Assembly: GCA_964584305.1 (NCBI GenBank)
Contig: CAZOZL010000001.1
Span: forward strand, 62,001 to 126,000
Reading direction: 5' to 3'
Source: SB11 sp964584305
GTDB taxonomy: Bacteria > Bacteroidota > Bacteroidia > UBA8524
Length of the DNA stretch: 64,000 nt
This document shows, piece after piece, positions 1-8,739 of the stretch. A program made the translations under genes and the position numbers. The notes beneath the pieces were generated by a model that did no database searches, was not told where the DNA came from, and was given only the letters and a program-made list of their open reading frames with translations. Within the stretch, counting starts at the first letter, position 1; the number at the start of each line of letters is the position of its first letter.

Positions 1-343
1 TTACCCTAAGTATTAGCTCTTCAAGGTTAAAGGGTTTTACCAAGTAGTCGTCGCCTCCTTTCTTTAGTCCGTTCACACGGTCTTCTTCTGTGTTTTTGGC
101 AGATAGAAAAAGAATAGGTGTTTCATTGTCTTTTAAGCGTATGTTTTCGCAAACGGTTATCCCGTCAATATTAGGTATCATAATGTCTAATATTACCATT
201 GCAAAGTTCTCTTCGCCAAATGTTTGAATAGCGGTAGCACCATCGCCAACAGCATTTACAGAATACCCTTCCAGTTCAAGGTTAAGTTTTAGGTTATGTG
301 CTAATGAGGGTTCGTCCTCAACCAACAATATTTTATCTTTCAT
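1..343 (-). CDS. Response regulator, OmpR-like receiver domain (partial)
   Basis: Reading the minus strand from the ATG at 343 gives 114 residues with no stop before the window edge, so only the receiver domain is visible. The acidic pair E9-D10, the phospho-acceptor D53 in an ILDIMIPNIDG context, and the Lys of LVKPFNLEEL are all present, so the receiver should be active. The output domain lies outside the window; a winged-helix DNA-binding domain is expected from the receiver type but is not seen. It starts 12 nt downstream of a histidine kinase gene on the same strand, so the two form a two-component pair. The signal and target genes are unknown. Confidence 0.9.
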   Translation of the reverse strand, partial: MKDKILLVEDEPSLAHNLKLNLELEGYSVNAVGDGATAIQTFGEENFAMVILDIMIPNIDGITVCENIRLKDNETPILFLSAKNTEEDRVNGLKKGGDDYLVKPFNLEELILRV

Positions 344-355
344 AATCGGTAGGTT

Positions 356-1492
356 TTATGATATTATTTTAAATGAAATTTTAAAAATGCTTCCTTGGGG
401 GTCGTTATTCACTATTTCAACGGAAGCCTTGTGATTATCCGCTATCTCTTTCACAATATACAACCCTAAACCCGTTCCTTTTGATGTTCTTGTACTCTCA
501 TTCCCTACGCGGTAAAACTGCTTAAAAACATTTATTCGTTCAGCCTTTGGTATTCCTACGCCTTCATCGGCAATTAGCAAAGTAGCTTTATCGCCTTCCT
601 TTGTTATCGAAATTTTTATAATCGATTTTTGGGGAGAATACTTTAACGCATTTTCAATGAGGTTATTAATGGCAAGGGTTAGGGCAAATATATCCGCACT
701 TATTTCAATATCCTCTTCAATATCCTCTTCAATAGTGTAATTAGCACCATGTTTTTTTATATAGTTTTCGCTAATACCTGTTAGCAAAGTACTTAAATCA
801 ACGGTGGTAAAATGGTATTGATAGCTTTTTCCTTCTATTCGGGTGGCTAAAAGCATATTCTCCACCAAATCGTTTAGGCGGTTCACATCCTCAATACAGT
901 TATCAATCATTGGGTTCATTTGCTCACGGGTAAGTTCTCGCCGTTGTATGGTTTGCAAAAACAGCTTAACAGATGCCATGGGCGTTTTTAGTTCGTGGGT
1001 AACTGCTAATAAAAAATTGCTTTTTTGTTGATTTAAGCGAATAATAGAGGTTAAGCGATTGTATAGCCAACTAAACCCAAACAGTAATAACGAAAGAAAA
1101 ACAATTCCTTCAATAAGGTACATTCGCACCTTTCGGTTTTTGTCATTTTCCAGCTTTTGTACAATATCAGGAGCTGGTATTATAGATATTTGTTGATTTT
1201 TGATAGCTAATTTTGTGTAGGGGTGTTTTTCCTTTATTAGCTGCTGCATGGTAGCCGTATCGAAATAAATAATATGTCTGCCTAATTTTAACTTGGCAAA
1301 AACAGTATCACTATTTGGTTTAAACTTGGAATGTTCCAGCACCGTGCGAGTAGCCTTGTGTACCTCATACCCCAGCTTGTTATCATCGTCTATATGCACC
1401 TCATAGCTGAGTTTTACCAACGAGTATGTCCACCAGCCAAAGGCCGTCATTGTAAAAACAAGAATAATATAAAATGTAGTTCTAAGTTTCAA
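356..1492 (-). CDS. Membrane sensor histidine kinase
   Basis: A 378-residue kinase. Transmembrane segments lie at about residues 7-28 and 123-145 and enclose a periplasmic region of about 95 residues with no recognised sensor fold. The HisKA box carries H166 in the VTHELKTPMAS motif. The C-terminal ATPase domain shows the N box (NLIENALKY), the G1 box (DEGVGIP) and the G2 box (GTGLGLYIVKEI), so both phosphotransfer and ATP binding look intact. No HAMP domain is obvious between TM2 and the H box. It is the upstream member of a kinase-regulator pair. The stimulus cannot be read from the sequence. Confidence 0.93.
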   Translation of the reverse strand: MKLRTTFYIILVFTMTAFGWWTYSLVKLSYEVHIDDDNKLGYEVHKATRTVLEHSKFKPNSDTVFAKLKLGRHIIYFDTATMQQLIKEKHPYTKLAIKNQQISIIPAPDIVQKLENDKNRKVRMYLIEGIVFLSLLLFGFSWLYNRLTSIIRLNQQKSNFLLAVTHELKTPMASVKLFLQTIQRRELTREQMNPMIDNCIEDVNRLNDLVENMLLATRIEGKSYQYHFTTVDLSTLLTGISENYIKKHGANYTIEEDIEEDIEISADIFALTLAINNLIENALKYSPQKSIIKISITKEGDKATLLIADEGVGIPKAERINVFKQFYRVGNESTRTSKGTGLGLYIVKEIADNHKASVEIVNNDPQGSIFKISFKIIS

Positions 1493-1598
1493 TGTTTAAA
1501 AAAAGTGTTTCTTTTACAAAGTTTCACAAAACTTAACAGTTTTACACCCTATAAAGTGAGAAATTACACAAAAATGAAGAAAGTAAATGCGTTTATGA

Positions 1599-1835
1599 AT
1601 GATTGAACTAAACAAATATACCCGCTCACAATTGGCATTACGCAATGGGCAAGACCGTGAAGAGGTTTGGGTAGCCTACAAAGGCTTGATATATGACGTT
1701 ACCCAAAGTAGGCTATGGCGCAATGGAAAACACTACCAACACTGGGCAGGACAAGACCTTACCCTCGAGCTAAAAGATGCCCCACATACAGCCGCCGTTT
1801 TTGAAAGAGTGAAAGCAATAGGTAAACTGGTTTAA
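1599..1835 (+). CDS. Cytochrome b5-like heme/steroid-binding small protein
   Basis: A 78-residue protein consisting of one small cytochrome b5-like domain of the COG4892 type. It has the expected order: an ELNKYTRSQLALRNG opening, VAYKGLIYDVTQS, a W-x-N-G-K-H-Y-Q-H-W-A-G-xD segment, and a closing APHTAAVFER stretch. In this short family the central His cluster and the APH histidine replace the classical HPGG pair as probable heme ligands; this is inference from the family. There is no signal peptide, so it is probably cytosolic. It lies 63 nt upstream of 3-hydroxyanthranilate dioxygenase on the same strand and may share its transcript. The electron-transfer partner is unknown. Confidence 0.75.
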   Translation: MIELNKYTRSQLALRNGQDREEVWVAYKGLIYDVTQSRLWRNGKHYQHWAGQDLTLELKDAPHTAAVFERVKAIGKLV

Positions 1836-1898
1836 ATCAGCGGCTATTTTTTTGATTTTCCCCTCGAAAGAGTGAAATTTGCCTAAAACAATATTACT

Positions 1899-2423
1899 AT
1901 GGCAGTAGCAGCAGCTTTTAACTTTAAAAAATGGATTGATGAAAACCGACACCTTCTAAAACCCCCCGTTGGCAATATACAAGTGTGGAAAGATGCTGAA
2001 TTTATTGTGATGGTTGTGGGTGGGCCTAACAGCCGAAAAGACTACCACTACAATGAAGGGGAAGAGTTCTTTTATCAATTAGAAGGAGATATTACCTTAA
2101 AAATTATTGACGAGGGGAAACCCCGTGATATACATATTAAAGAAGGGGAAATATTTTTATTGCCTCCCCGTACCCCTCACAGCCCACAGCGTGGCGCAAA
2201 TACCGTGGGTTTGGTAATAGAGCGTGAACGCAAAAAAGAAGAATTAGACGGCTTTTTGTGGTATTGCGAAAACTGTGGCGATAAACTATACGAAGAATAC
2301 GAATATGTACACGATATAGTGAAACAGTTGCCCCCCGTTTTCGAGCGTTTTTATAATAACAAAGAAAACTGCACGTGTGGCAATTGTGGTGCGATTATGG
2401 ATGCTCCTAAAAAAATTAGTTAA
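1899..2423 (+). CDS. nbaC: 3-hydroxyanthranilate 3,4-dioxygenase
   Basis: A 174-residue single-cupin enzyme that opens the ring of 3-hydroxyanthranilate with O2. The product cyclises to quinolinate, the precursor for NAD synthesis in the kynurenine pathway. The three iron ligands of the family are visible as H50, E56 and H94. The second, rubredoxin-like iron site is also present as C123/C126 and C160/C163, as in the bacterial enzymes of known structure. Length and start agree with the family. No other kynurenine-pathway gene is in the window. Downstream, a WG-repeat gene begins only 3 nt after the stop, so they are probably co-transcribed. Confidence 0.95.
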   Translation: MAVAAAFNFKKWIDENRHLLKPPVGNIQVWKDAEFIVMVVGGPNSRKDYHYNEGEEFFYQLEGDITLKIIDEGKPRDIHIKEGEIFLLPPRTPHSPQRGANTVGLVIERERKKEELDGFLWYCENCGDKLYEEYEYVHDIVKQLPPVFERFYNNKENCTCGNCGAIMDAPKKIS

Positions 2424-2426
2424 ACC

Positions 2427-3629
2427 ATGCACTCAAAGTTTACAAGCAGAGTAAGAATATTTGCCTTGCTATTACTGTTTTGTGTTACATTATCTGCGAT
2501 AGCCCAAAAAAAGGGAGAATTAATACCTTACCGTAAAGGAAATCTTTGGGGCTTTTCTGATAAAGATAAAAACATCAAAATAAAAGTCCGTTTTCAAGCA
2601 GTACATCTTTTTTCAGAAGGTTTGGCTGCCGCTAAAAAAGACGGGAAATGGGGTTTTATCAATAGTAAAGGAAAAATAAAAATTGCTTTTGAGTACGATG
2701 CTCTGGATGATTTTAGTGAAGGATACGCCTCTTTTTTAAAAGAAAGATGGGTAGGCATATTAAATATAAAAGGGAAAATAACAGTGCCGCCTACATTTGG
2801 ACTAATAGGCAAACTAATAAACGGGCGGGCGTATGCCCGCAAAGCGCATTTGCTTGGCTATATTGATGCCTTGGGAAAACACATAACCCCCTTGCAATAT
2901 AGTAAGACGGGTAATTTTGATAATAACTTAGCCATAGTGAAGCGCAACGGTTTTTGGCGAGTGATAAACGTAGAAGGCAAAACCATTAGCGATACCATTT
3001 ATACTGAAATATTGCCCTATACAGAAGGGATAGCTATTGCACAACGCAACGGGAAATATGGAGGGATAAACCAGCAAGGGCAAGAGGTAATACCTTTTGT
3101 GTATAGCACGGCAACGCCTTTTAGCAACGGATTATCCGCCGTAAGCAACAATACCTTTGGGCAGTATAAATATGGCTATATAGATAAAAAAGGCAAGCTA
3201 CAAGTGCTGTATAGCTATACCCATGCAAAAGAGTTTGGCGAAGGGTTAGCCCCTGTGCAACACAAGGGAAAATGGGGCTATATTAACACCGAAGGCAAGC
3301 AAATAATTAGTTCACAATATAGTGCCGCTTCACCATTTGTGGGCGGTATTGCCCGCACAAAAGGCAATAGCAATTGGGGCGCAATAAATGCAAAAGGCGA
3401 TACGGTTGTCGCCTTTAAATACACTATGCTAACCGATTTTATTGAAGAAAGAGCCTCCTTTGTTAATGAGTTTAATAAATGGGGGGTGATAGATATTGCA
3501 GGAAAAATTATTGCAAAACCACAATACGACAATGCCATTTTGTTTAATAATGGTTTGGCAAGGGTGTACAGAGGCGGTAAATTTGCTGGATATATTGATA
3601 AACAAGGAAATCAGTTTTTTGAAGAATAA
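2427..3629 (+). CDS. Secreted WG-repeat protein
   Basis: A 400-residue protein with a clear N-terminal signal peptide (residues 1-26, ending AIAQ). The rest is built of about seven WG repeats of roughly 40-50 residues, each with a KWGFIN-x-x-GK type core followed by a YD/F segment such as FEYDAL or YTHAKEF. WG repeats are a beta-rich scaffold common in exported Bacteroidota proteins, but they do not define a biochemical function. There is no catalytic motif, lipobox or sorting domain, so it is probably periplasmic. It lies between 3-hydroxyanthranilate dioxygenase (3 nt upstream) and tyrS (20 nt downstream), with no obvious functional link to either. Confidence 0.85.
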   Translation: MHSKFTSRVRIFALLLLFCVTLSAIAQKKGELIPYRKGNLWGFSDKDKNIKIKVRFQAVHLFSEGLAAAKKDGKWGFINSKGKIKIAFEYDALDDFSEGYASFLKERWVGILNIKGKITVPPTFGLIGKLINGRAYARKAHLLGYIDALGKHITPLQYSKTGNFDNNLAIVKRNGFWRVINVEGKTISDTIYTEILPYTEGIAIAQRNGKYGGINQQGQEVIPFVYSTATPFSNGLSAVSNNTFGQYKYGYIDKKGKLQVLYSYTHAKEFGEGLAPVQHKGKWGYINTEGKQIISSQYSAASPFVGGIARTKGNSNWGAINAKGDTVVAFKYTMLTDFIEERASFVNEFNKWGVIDIAGKIIAKPQYDNAILFNNGLARVYRGGKFAGYIDKQGNQFFEE

Positions 3630-3649
3630 GTTTTTATAGAGAATTATAG

Positions 3650-4930
3650 ATGAACAATTTGGTAGAAGAATTACGCTGGCGAGGACTACTGCAAGATATA
3701 ATGCCGGGTACGGAGGAGCTGCTGAACAAAGAAATGACAGTGGGCTATGTAGGTTTTGACCCTACGGCAGACTCCTTGCATATAGGCAATATGGTGCCTA
3801 TAATGCTTTTGGTGCATTTGCAACGTGCAGGGCATAAACCTATTGCGTTAGTAGGCGGTGCTACGGGTATGGTAGGCGACCCTTCAGGCAAAAGTGCCGA
3901 GCGTAACTTGCTGGACGTAGAAACGATAAACCACAATTTAGCCTGCCAAAAAAAGCAATTACAGCAATTTTTAAATTTTGAAAAAGGCGAAAATGCTGCC
4001 GAAATAGTAAACAACTACGATTGGTTTAAAGACTTTAGCTTTTTAGATTTTATACGTGATGTGGGCAAACACATTGGTGTAAACTATATGATGGCTAAAG
4101 ACTCTGTGAAAAACAGACTTGAAAAAGGAATGTCTTTTACCGAGTTTTCATATCAACTGGTACAAGGCTACGATTTTTACCACCTATACAAAAACAAAAA
4201 GGTAACGCTGCAAATGGGCGGTAGCGACCAGTGGGGCAATATTGTTACAGGTACGGAGCTGATACGCCGCATGGATGGTGGAGAAGCCTTTGCCATTACT
4301 GCGCCGCTAATAAAAAAAGGCGACGGTACTAAATTTGGCAAAAGCGAAAGCGGAAATGTATGGCTTGACCCTAAGAAAACCAGCCCCTACATGTTTTACC
4401 AATTTTGGCTAAATGCCAGCGATGTGGATGCAGAAAACTTCATAAAAGTATTTACACTACTGCCAAAAGAAGAAATTAACGCACTAATAGAGGCACACGC
4501 CCCTGAGCCACATTTGCGTACCCTACAAAAAGCATTGGCAAAAGATATTGCCCTGCGTGTGCATGGCGAAAAAGGCTATAACGATGCTATAAAAACTACC
4601 GAACTACTGTTTAGCAAAGATTTAGCCGAAAAGCTAAACACCCTTAGCAAAGCGGTAATTTTAGATATGGTAGAAGATAACCTAAAATACAGCCTGCCAC
4701 ACACAGATTTTGATGCGGGTATTTCCGTAATAGAATTAATGGCAGATAAATTAGGGATATTCCCTTCTCGGGGTGAGGCACGGAAAATGATAAAAGGCGG
4801 AGGAGTAAGCATTAACATGAAAAAAATTACCGATACTGAAGCTACCGTTAATACCACTGATTTATTGCAAAGCCGTTATCTATTAGTACAAAAAGGGAAA
4901 AGGAATAAATATTTGGTGGTAACAAAATAG
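3650..4930 (+). CDS. tyrS: Tyrosyl-tRNA synthetase
   Basis: A 426-residue class I aminoacyl-tRNA synthetase that charges tRNA-Tyr. The HIGH motif appears as H44-I-G-N and the KMSKS loop as K228-F-G-K-S. The tyrosine pocket is marked by GFDPTADSLHIGN and by the QLVQGYDFYHLY and QMGGSDQWGN segments. The C-terminal 70 or so residues form an S4 RNA-binding domain (SRGEARKMIKGGGVSIN). Length is normal. It is the last plus-strand gene before a relic region, and its stop codon lies about 9 nt from the end of a minus-strand DarT-like fragment. Confidence 0.98.
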   Translation: MNNLVEELRWRGLLQDIMPGTEELLNKEMTVGYVGFDPTADSLHIGNMVPIMLLVHLQRAGHKPIALVGGATGMVGDPSGKSAERNLLDVETINHNLACQKKQLQQFLNFEKGENAAEIVNNYDWFKDFSFLDFIRDVGKHIGVNYMMAKDSVKNRLEKGMSFTEFSYQLVQGYDFYHLYKNKKVTLQMGGSDQWGNIVTGTELIRRMDGGEAFAITAPLIKKGDGTKFGKSESGNVWLDPKKTSPYMFYQFWLNASDVDAENFIKVFTLLPKEEINALIEAHAPEPHLRTLQKALAKDIALRVHGEKGYNDAIKTTELLFSKDLAEKLNTLSKAVILDMVEDNLKYSLPHTDFDAGISVIELMADKLGIFPSRGEARKMIKGGGVSINMKKITDTEATVNTTDLLQSRYLLVQKGKRNKYLVVTK

Positions 4931-4938
4931 CCCTTAAA

Positions 4939-5079
4939 CTATATTAAACATCGGTGTGTTTTGATAGCGGTTGATGGTTTTTGTAGTGGGCTACTATGAG
5001 TGATGCCATTTTGTAAAATATGTTGAATGTTCTCAATATGAATCATTTTATACAAGTATGTTTTACTATAATCAGGCAT
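4939..5079 (-). pseudogene. Relic of a DarT-like (DUF4433) ADP-ribosyltransferase toxin, N-terminus only
   Basis: Minus-strand reading from the ATG at 5079 gives 46 codons. Residues 6-26 include TYLYKMIHIENIQHILQNG, which matches the conserved opening of DarT-family (DUF4433) toxins, in which a YLYR-type strand is followed by HIxNIxxIL-x-xGI. The usual next block (NPxYxxIGDxxLI) is only faintly echoed before a stop at 4939-4941. The frame stays open upstream to 5193, but that part is not recognised. The NAD-binding and catalytic parts are absent, and no DarG antitoxin follows, because tyrS comes immediately after. I read this as a decayed fragment of a toxin-antitoxin module. The match is by eye, so the family call is tentative. 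Confidence 0.45.
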
Positions 5080-5217
5080 TCTTTTATTATTCAACTCCTT
5101 GATAATATCAAAGTTATAATAAATGAGCGGTACTCCTATAAGGAATCGGTTTTTTAAATAAATAGCGTAACCTCGATATGCTTTTTTTGCTTTTTAAAAA
5201 CAGAACCTCTGCCACAA

Positions 5218-5249
5218 TTTCGCCATAGTACACATTAGCACTATATTTG
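5218..5249 (+). promoter_or_regulatory. Candidate Bacteroidota promoter for the ABC exporter gene
   Basis: TATATTTG at 5242-5249 matches the Bacteroidota -7 consensus TANNTTTG. A TTTCG at 5218-5222, 19 nt upstream, is in the position of the -33 element. The start codon follows at 5281, which leaves an untranslated leader of about 25 nt. This is inferred from position and consensus only. Confidence 0.5.
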
Positions 5250-5280
5250 CAAAGTGGCACAGCAAGCCACTTACTTTTAG

Positions 5281-7104
5281 ATGAAAAAATTTTTTGACCT
5301 GCTTCGCTATGGCTATGCCCATCGCCGTTTTGCCTACTACAACATTATATTTAATTTGTTGGCCATACTGTTTGGTGTGTTTTCATTGGCGGCAGTCATC
5401 CCTTTTTTAGAGTTAATTTTCTCTCCTGATAAGGTGGCGGCTGTTGCCCCAGAAGGAGGTGCTGGTTTTAGCAACCTGAAAGATACCGTTATGTATCAGC
5501 TAAGCGGGGTGGTGAAAAACAGCCCCAAGCAAGCACTTATATATATATGCTTGTTTATGGTGGTTTCTACCTTGCTAAAAAATTTATTTATTTATTTAAG
5601 CCTGTATAATATTGTAATTTTTCGCCAAAATACTGTTCGTGATTTGCGTAACACTTTATACAAAAAAGTACTGCGTTTACCCCTTTCCTATTTTTCTGAC
5701 GAGCGCAAGGGCGATCTTATTTCGCGCATGAGTGGTGATATCGTTGTAATAGAAGCCAACCTAATGGCATCGCTCGAAGCTATTTTTAAGCAACCGTTTA
5801 CTATAATAGTTCATTTGGGTTTGCTTATATATATTAGCCCAAAACTTACTTTAATAATACTGGTGTTGCTACCCATTGCCGCATTAATAATTGTGCGTAT
5901 AGGCAAAGCTATAAAATCTCAAACCAGCCGCCAGCAAAAAAAACTGGGCGAAATTATTAGCAATTTCGAGGAAACTCTGGGAGGTATGCGTATTATAAAA
6001 GCCTTTGGGCGTGAACCCTTTTTTTTACGTCGGTTTTTAAAACAAAGTAATTTGCTTAACAAAATATCGATAGGTATTAATAGGCGTAGCGACATGGCAT
6101 CGCCCCTATCAGAAACTATGGGAATAATGATTGCCGCTACCATTTTGTGGATTGGGGGTAGTTTTATTTTAGATAAATCATCAAGCCTTGATGCCTCATC
6201 GTTTATCTATTATGTGGCGTTGTTTGCCTTGCTTATTCCGCCTTCAAAGTCATTTTCATCTGCTTTTTACAGTGTACAAAAAGGACTGGCAGCAAAAGAC
6301 AGATTAGAGGAAATATTTACGTTAGATGAAAAAATAACCGAGAAAAAGAACCCTTTGGTAAAGTCTGATTTTAACACCGCAATACAATACAAAAAGGTGA
6401 GTTTTGCCTATGGTAAAGAAAAGGTGCTAAGTGATATTTCTTTTGAAATAAAGAAAGGAGAAATGATTGCATTAGTAGGTCCTTCGGGAGGTGGAAAAAG
6501 CACATTAGCAGATTTATTGCCCCGTTTTTATGATGTAACCGAGGGCGGTATATTTATAGACGGTACTGATATAAGAGACTATAAAGTGAGTAGCCTTAGA
6601 GGCATGATGGGCATAGTTACCCAAGAGTCTATCTTGTTTAACGATACTATATTTAATAATATCGTTTTTGGCAATCATAACGCATCGCAACAAGATGTTG
6701 AGAATGCCGCCAAGGTAGCCAATGCCCATAATTTTATTACCGAGTTTGAAAACGGTTATTATACCAATATTGGCGAACGTGGAGGGAAACTAAGCGGCGG
6801 GCAACGCCAACGTATTTCAATAGCCCGTGCGGTGCTTAAAAACCCTGATATTTTAATATTGGATGAAGCCACCAGTGCATTAGATACTACCAGCGAAAAA
6901 TTAGTGCAAGAGGCCCTTAATAGATTAATGAAAAACCGCACCAGTGTTGTTATTGCTCACCGACTAAGCACTATACAAAATGCCGACAAGATTGTAGTAA
7001 TACAAAAAGGAAATATTGTGCAAACAGGCAAACATACCGAGCTATTAGCACAAGAAGGCGTTTATAAAGAATTGTTTGAATTACAGAAACTGGGAGTGAG
7101 TTAA
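5281..7104 (+). CDS. ABC exporter, fused permease-ATPase (MsbA-like)
   Basis: A 607-residue half-transporter that probably dimerises to export a lipid or other hydrophobic substrate across the inner membrane. Residues 1-330 form a six-helix type IV exporter membrane domain with hydrophobic stretches from about residue 20 onward. The ATPase follows with Walker A G400-PSGGGKST-408, signature LSGGQ beginning at L504, Walker B ending D528-E529, and the switch histidine H560. Walker A has Gly where many relatives have Ser, a conservative change. MsbA-type lipid A export is the likeliest role in a Gram-negative, but the substrate cannot be proven from sequence. It has its own candidate promoter. 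Confidence 0.9.
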   Translation: MKKFFDLLRYGYAHRRFAYYNIIFNLLAILFGVFSLAAVIPFLELIFSPDKVAAVAPEGGAGFSNLKDTVMYQLSGVVKNSPKQALIYICLFMVVSTLLKNLFIYLSLYNIVIFRQNTVRDLRNTLYKKVLRLPLSYFSDERKGDLISRMSGDIVVIEANLMASLEAIFKQPFTIIVHLGLLIYISPKLTLIILVLLPIAALIIVRIGKAIKSQTSRQQKKLGEIISNFEETLGGMRIIKAFGREPFFLRRFLKQSNLLNKISIGINRRSDMASPLSETMGIMIAATILWIGGSFILDKSSSLDASSFIYYVALFALLIPPSKSFSSAFYSVQKGLAAKDRLEEIFTLDEKITEKKNPLVKSDFNTAIQYKKVSFAYGKEKVLSDISFEIKKGEMIALVGPSGGGKSTLADLLPRFYDVTEGGIFIDGTDIRDYKVSSLRGMMGIVTQESILFNDTIFNNIVFGNHNASQQDVENAAKVANAHNFITEFENGYYTNIGERGGKLSGGQRQRISIARAVLKNPDILILDEATSALDTTSEKLVQEALNRLMKNRTSVVIAHRLSTIQNADKIVVIQKGNIVQTGKHTELLAQEGVYKELFELQKLGVS

Positions 7105-7191
7105 ACTTAAATAAAAGGCGAACCAGCATTAGCAAACTTGACGTTGCTACAACTATTTTTATCTATTTTGCGTTTAGTATTGGTAACGCCA

Positions 7192-8355
7192 ATGGGGAAA
7201 CGTTTACGCCATATTCTTTTATTTTTCGTTTTTGCAAGCAGCATTTCCATGTCTGCGCAGCAATACCGTTTGCTAAGTTATCGCTGGCATTTTAATATTA
7301 GCCCAAGTGTTAGCACTGGCGCACGGTTTGAAACAGGCAGTACCGTAGCTGCTACCCCTAATATTACTGGCACACACTATTTATATCCTTTGTTTTCATT
7401 GCTATGGGGTTTCCCCAACCCTCAATTTACTTCAAGCCAAAATTTTGGACGAAAATTTAATTATTCTCTTTTTTTTGAATTGGTTTTAAGCAATCAGCAC
7501 TCTGTAAACATAGGGGCAGAAATGGGAGCAAGAGGGTATGGCATAAAAAGCGACCAAAGCGATGATTTTATTATCATGTATCGTACTATGGGTTTACCCC
7601 TATCATACACCTTTACTAAAAGGATGGGTAGCTATTGGCGGTGGAGAAACCATGCTGGGTTTGCTATTAACAGAGCATCATCAGTACCGCAATTTATTAA
7701 AGATGTAATAGAAATTAAAAAAAGCCCTGTGTTTTACCCCACTGTTTTTGTGGGAACCGAGTTGGCATATCTACAATCAAAAGGCCCTTTTTCTTATGGT
7801 ATTGAATACCATCATGGTTTTAAAAATGTGATAGACCACCGCTATTTTGCACTGGATTATGATAAAGGATTAAAAATATTTTCAAACGGTTCTCATTTCC
7901 GCCTCAATATAAAGTGGTTTTTTGCTGCGGGTTCATTCAAAGTAAAAAGAAAAGAAAGAAAAATAAATGAACCCTATATATATGACCCCTTTGCCTCTAT
8001 TCCTTTTCGCATAAAAAAACTACCTAAAGAGGTAATAGTTAAAGATACGGTGATAAAACTATGCTTTAGAGACGACCAAACAGTGGATGGAGATAGTATT
8101 TTAGTAATGCTTAATGGGAAAGAAATAGCCCGCACTATATCATTAAGAAGGGCAGAGACGTGCTATACCGTTCACCTAAACAAAGACAGAGGCAATAATT
8201 TGGTTATCCATGCACTAAACTTAGGGCGAATTGCCCCAAACACCTACGAGGTAATATACTATGACGGTACTTATAGGGGTGCGCTTCGCCTAAAATCTGA
8301 TTTAGATAATAGTAGTACTGTAAACTTTGTTGTGAACCCGCAATATAAAAGGTAG
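7192..8355 (+). CDS. Putative outer-membrane beta-barrel protein with a C-terminal secreted domain
   Basis: I start at the ATG at 7192 rather than an in-frame TTG 54 nt upstream, because it places a signal peptide (MGKRLRHILLFFVF to SMSAQ) at the N-terminus. The 387-residue product has an N-terminal ~230-residue region of alternating strands with aromatic girdles, resembling the small lipid-modifying or transport barrels of outer membranes. The last ~100 residues (from about KDTVIKLCFRDD) look like a domain seen in Bacteroidota exported proteins, with DGDSILVMLNGK and an IAPNTYEV turn. I do not recognise a catalytic motif. It follows the ABC exporter by 87 nt and may be co-transcribed. Confidence 0.65.
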   Translation: MGKRLRHILLFFVFASSISMSAQQYRLLSYRWHFNISPSVSTGARFETGSTVAATPNITGTHYLYPLFSLLWGFPNPQFTSSQNFGRKFNYSLFFELVLSNQHSVNIGAEMGARGYGIKSDQSDDFIIMYRTMGLPLSYTFTKRMGSYWRWRNHAGFAINRASSVPQFIKDVIEIKKSPVFYPTVFVGTELAYLQSKGPFSYGIEYHHGFKNVIDHRYFALDYDKGLKIFSNGSHFRLNIKWFFAAGSFKVKRKERKINEPYIYDPFASIPFRIKKLPKEVIVKDTVIKLCFRDDQTVDGDSILVMLNGKEIARTISLRRAETCYTVHLNKDRGNNLVIHALNLGRIAPNTYEVIYYDGTYRGALRLKSDLDNSSTVNFVVNPQYKR

Positions 8356-8739
8356 TACACTACCTAATAAATATGTGTTGGATAAATGGAAACCCGTTGC
8401 AAGGGGTGAATTAAGAATTTTACACCTCCCTTTAGTCCCGTCCGAACTGGGCTACTACTATACTCACAAGCACCACAAGAAGGGAAACAGCCGCACAGTA
8501 CTGCCCCATGCAACTATTGTGATATAGGCTGGAACGCTACGGTTTCTCCTTGAAACTGTCTTGTTTTTTATATCTATCAATTTTTAAAAAATTTACATAT
8601 AGCGTCCCCAACTCACATTGAATAGGATTGAAATTCCCATTGTGTTAAGGTGATGAATTGCGGCAGGTTTCAACCTGCTGTACACTGTAGTTTTGAAAGT
8701 AATTAGACTTTAGTCGGTTACCACTTACAAAGAGCTTAA
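8356..8739. other. Intergenic region between convergent genes, with mini-hairpin repeats
   Basis: No open frame with recognisable homology was found on either strand between the outer-membrane gene and the convergent metalloprotease gene. The right half holds members of a short-hairpin repeat family: GGATTGAAATTCC near 8625-8637, GCAGGTTTCAACCTGC at 8663-8678, and GACTTTAGTC near 8706-8715. The left half (8356-8600) shows nothing I can name. Confidence 0.6.
8663..8678. repeat. Mini-hairpin repeat, CAGGTT type
   Basis: GCAGGTTTCAACCTGC is a 7-bp perfect stem with a 2-nt centre. A near copy with a 3-nt centre occurs at 38188-38204. Both are intergenic and each lies close to another TT-centred hairpin. 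It probably belongs to a dispersed palindromic repeat family rather than acting as a terminator, because no T-run follows. Confidence 0.65.

Noticed and set aside
6478..6504. Walker A with GPSGGGKST instead of the more usual GxSGSGKST in the ABC exporter
   Set aside because: The Ser-to-Gly change is found in active transporters, and all other ATPase motifs are intact.
7138..7191. TTG start upstream of the outer-membrane protein ATG
   Set aside because: It would place 18 residues before a perfect signal peptide; the ATG at 7192 is simpler.
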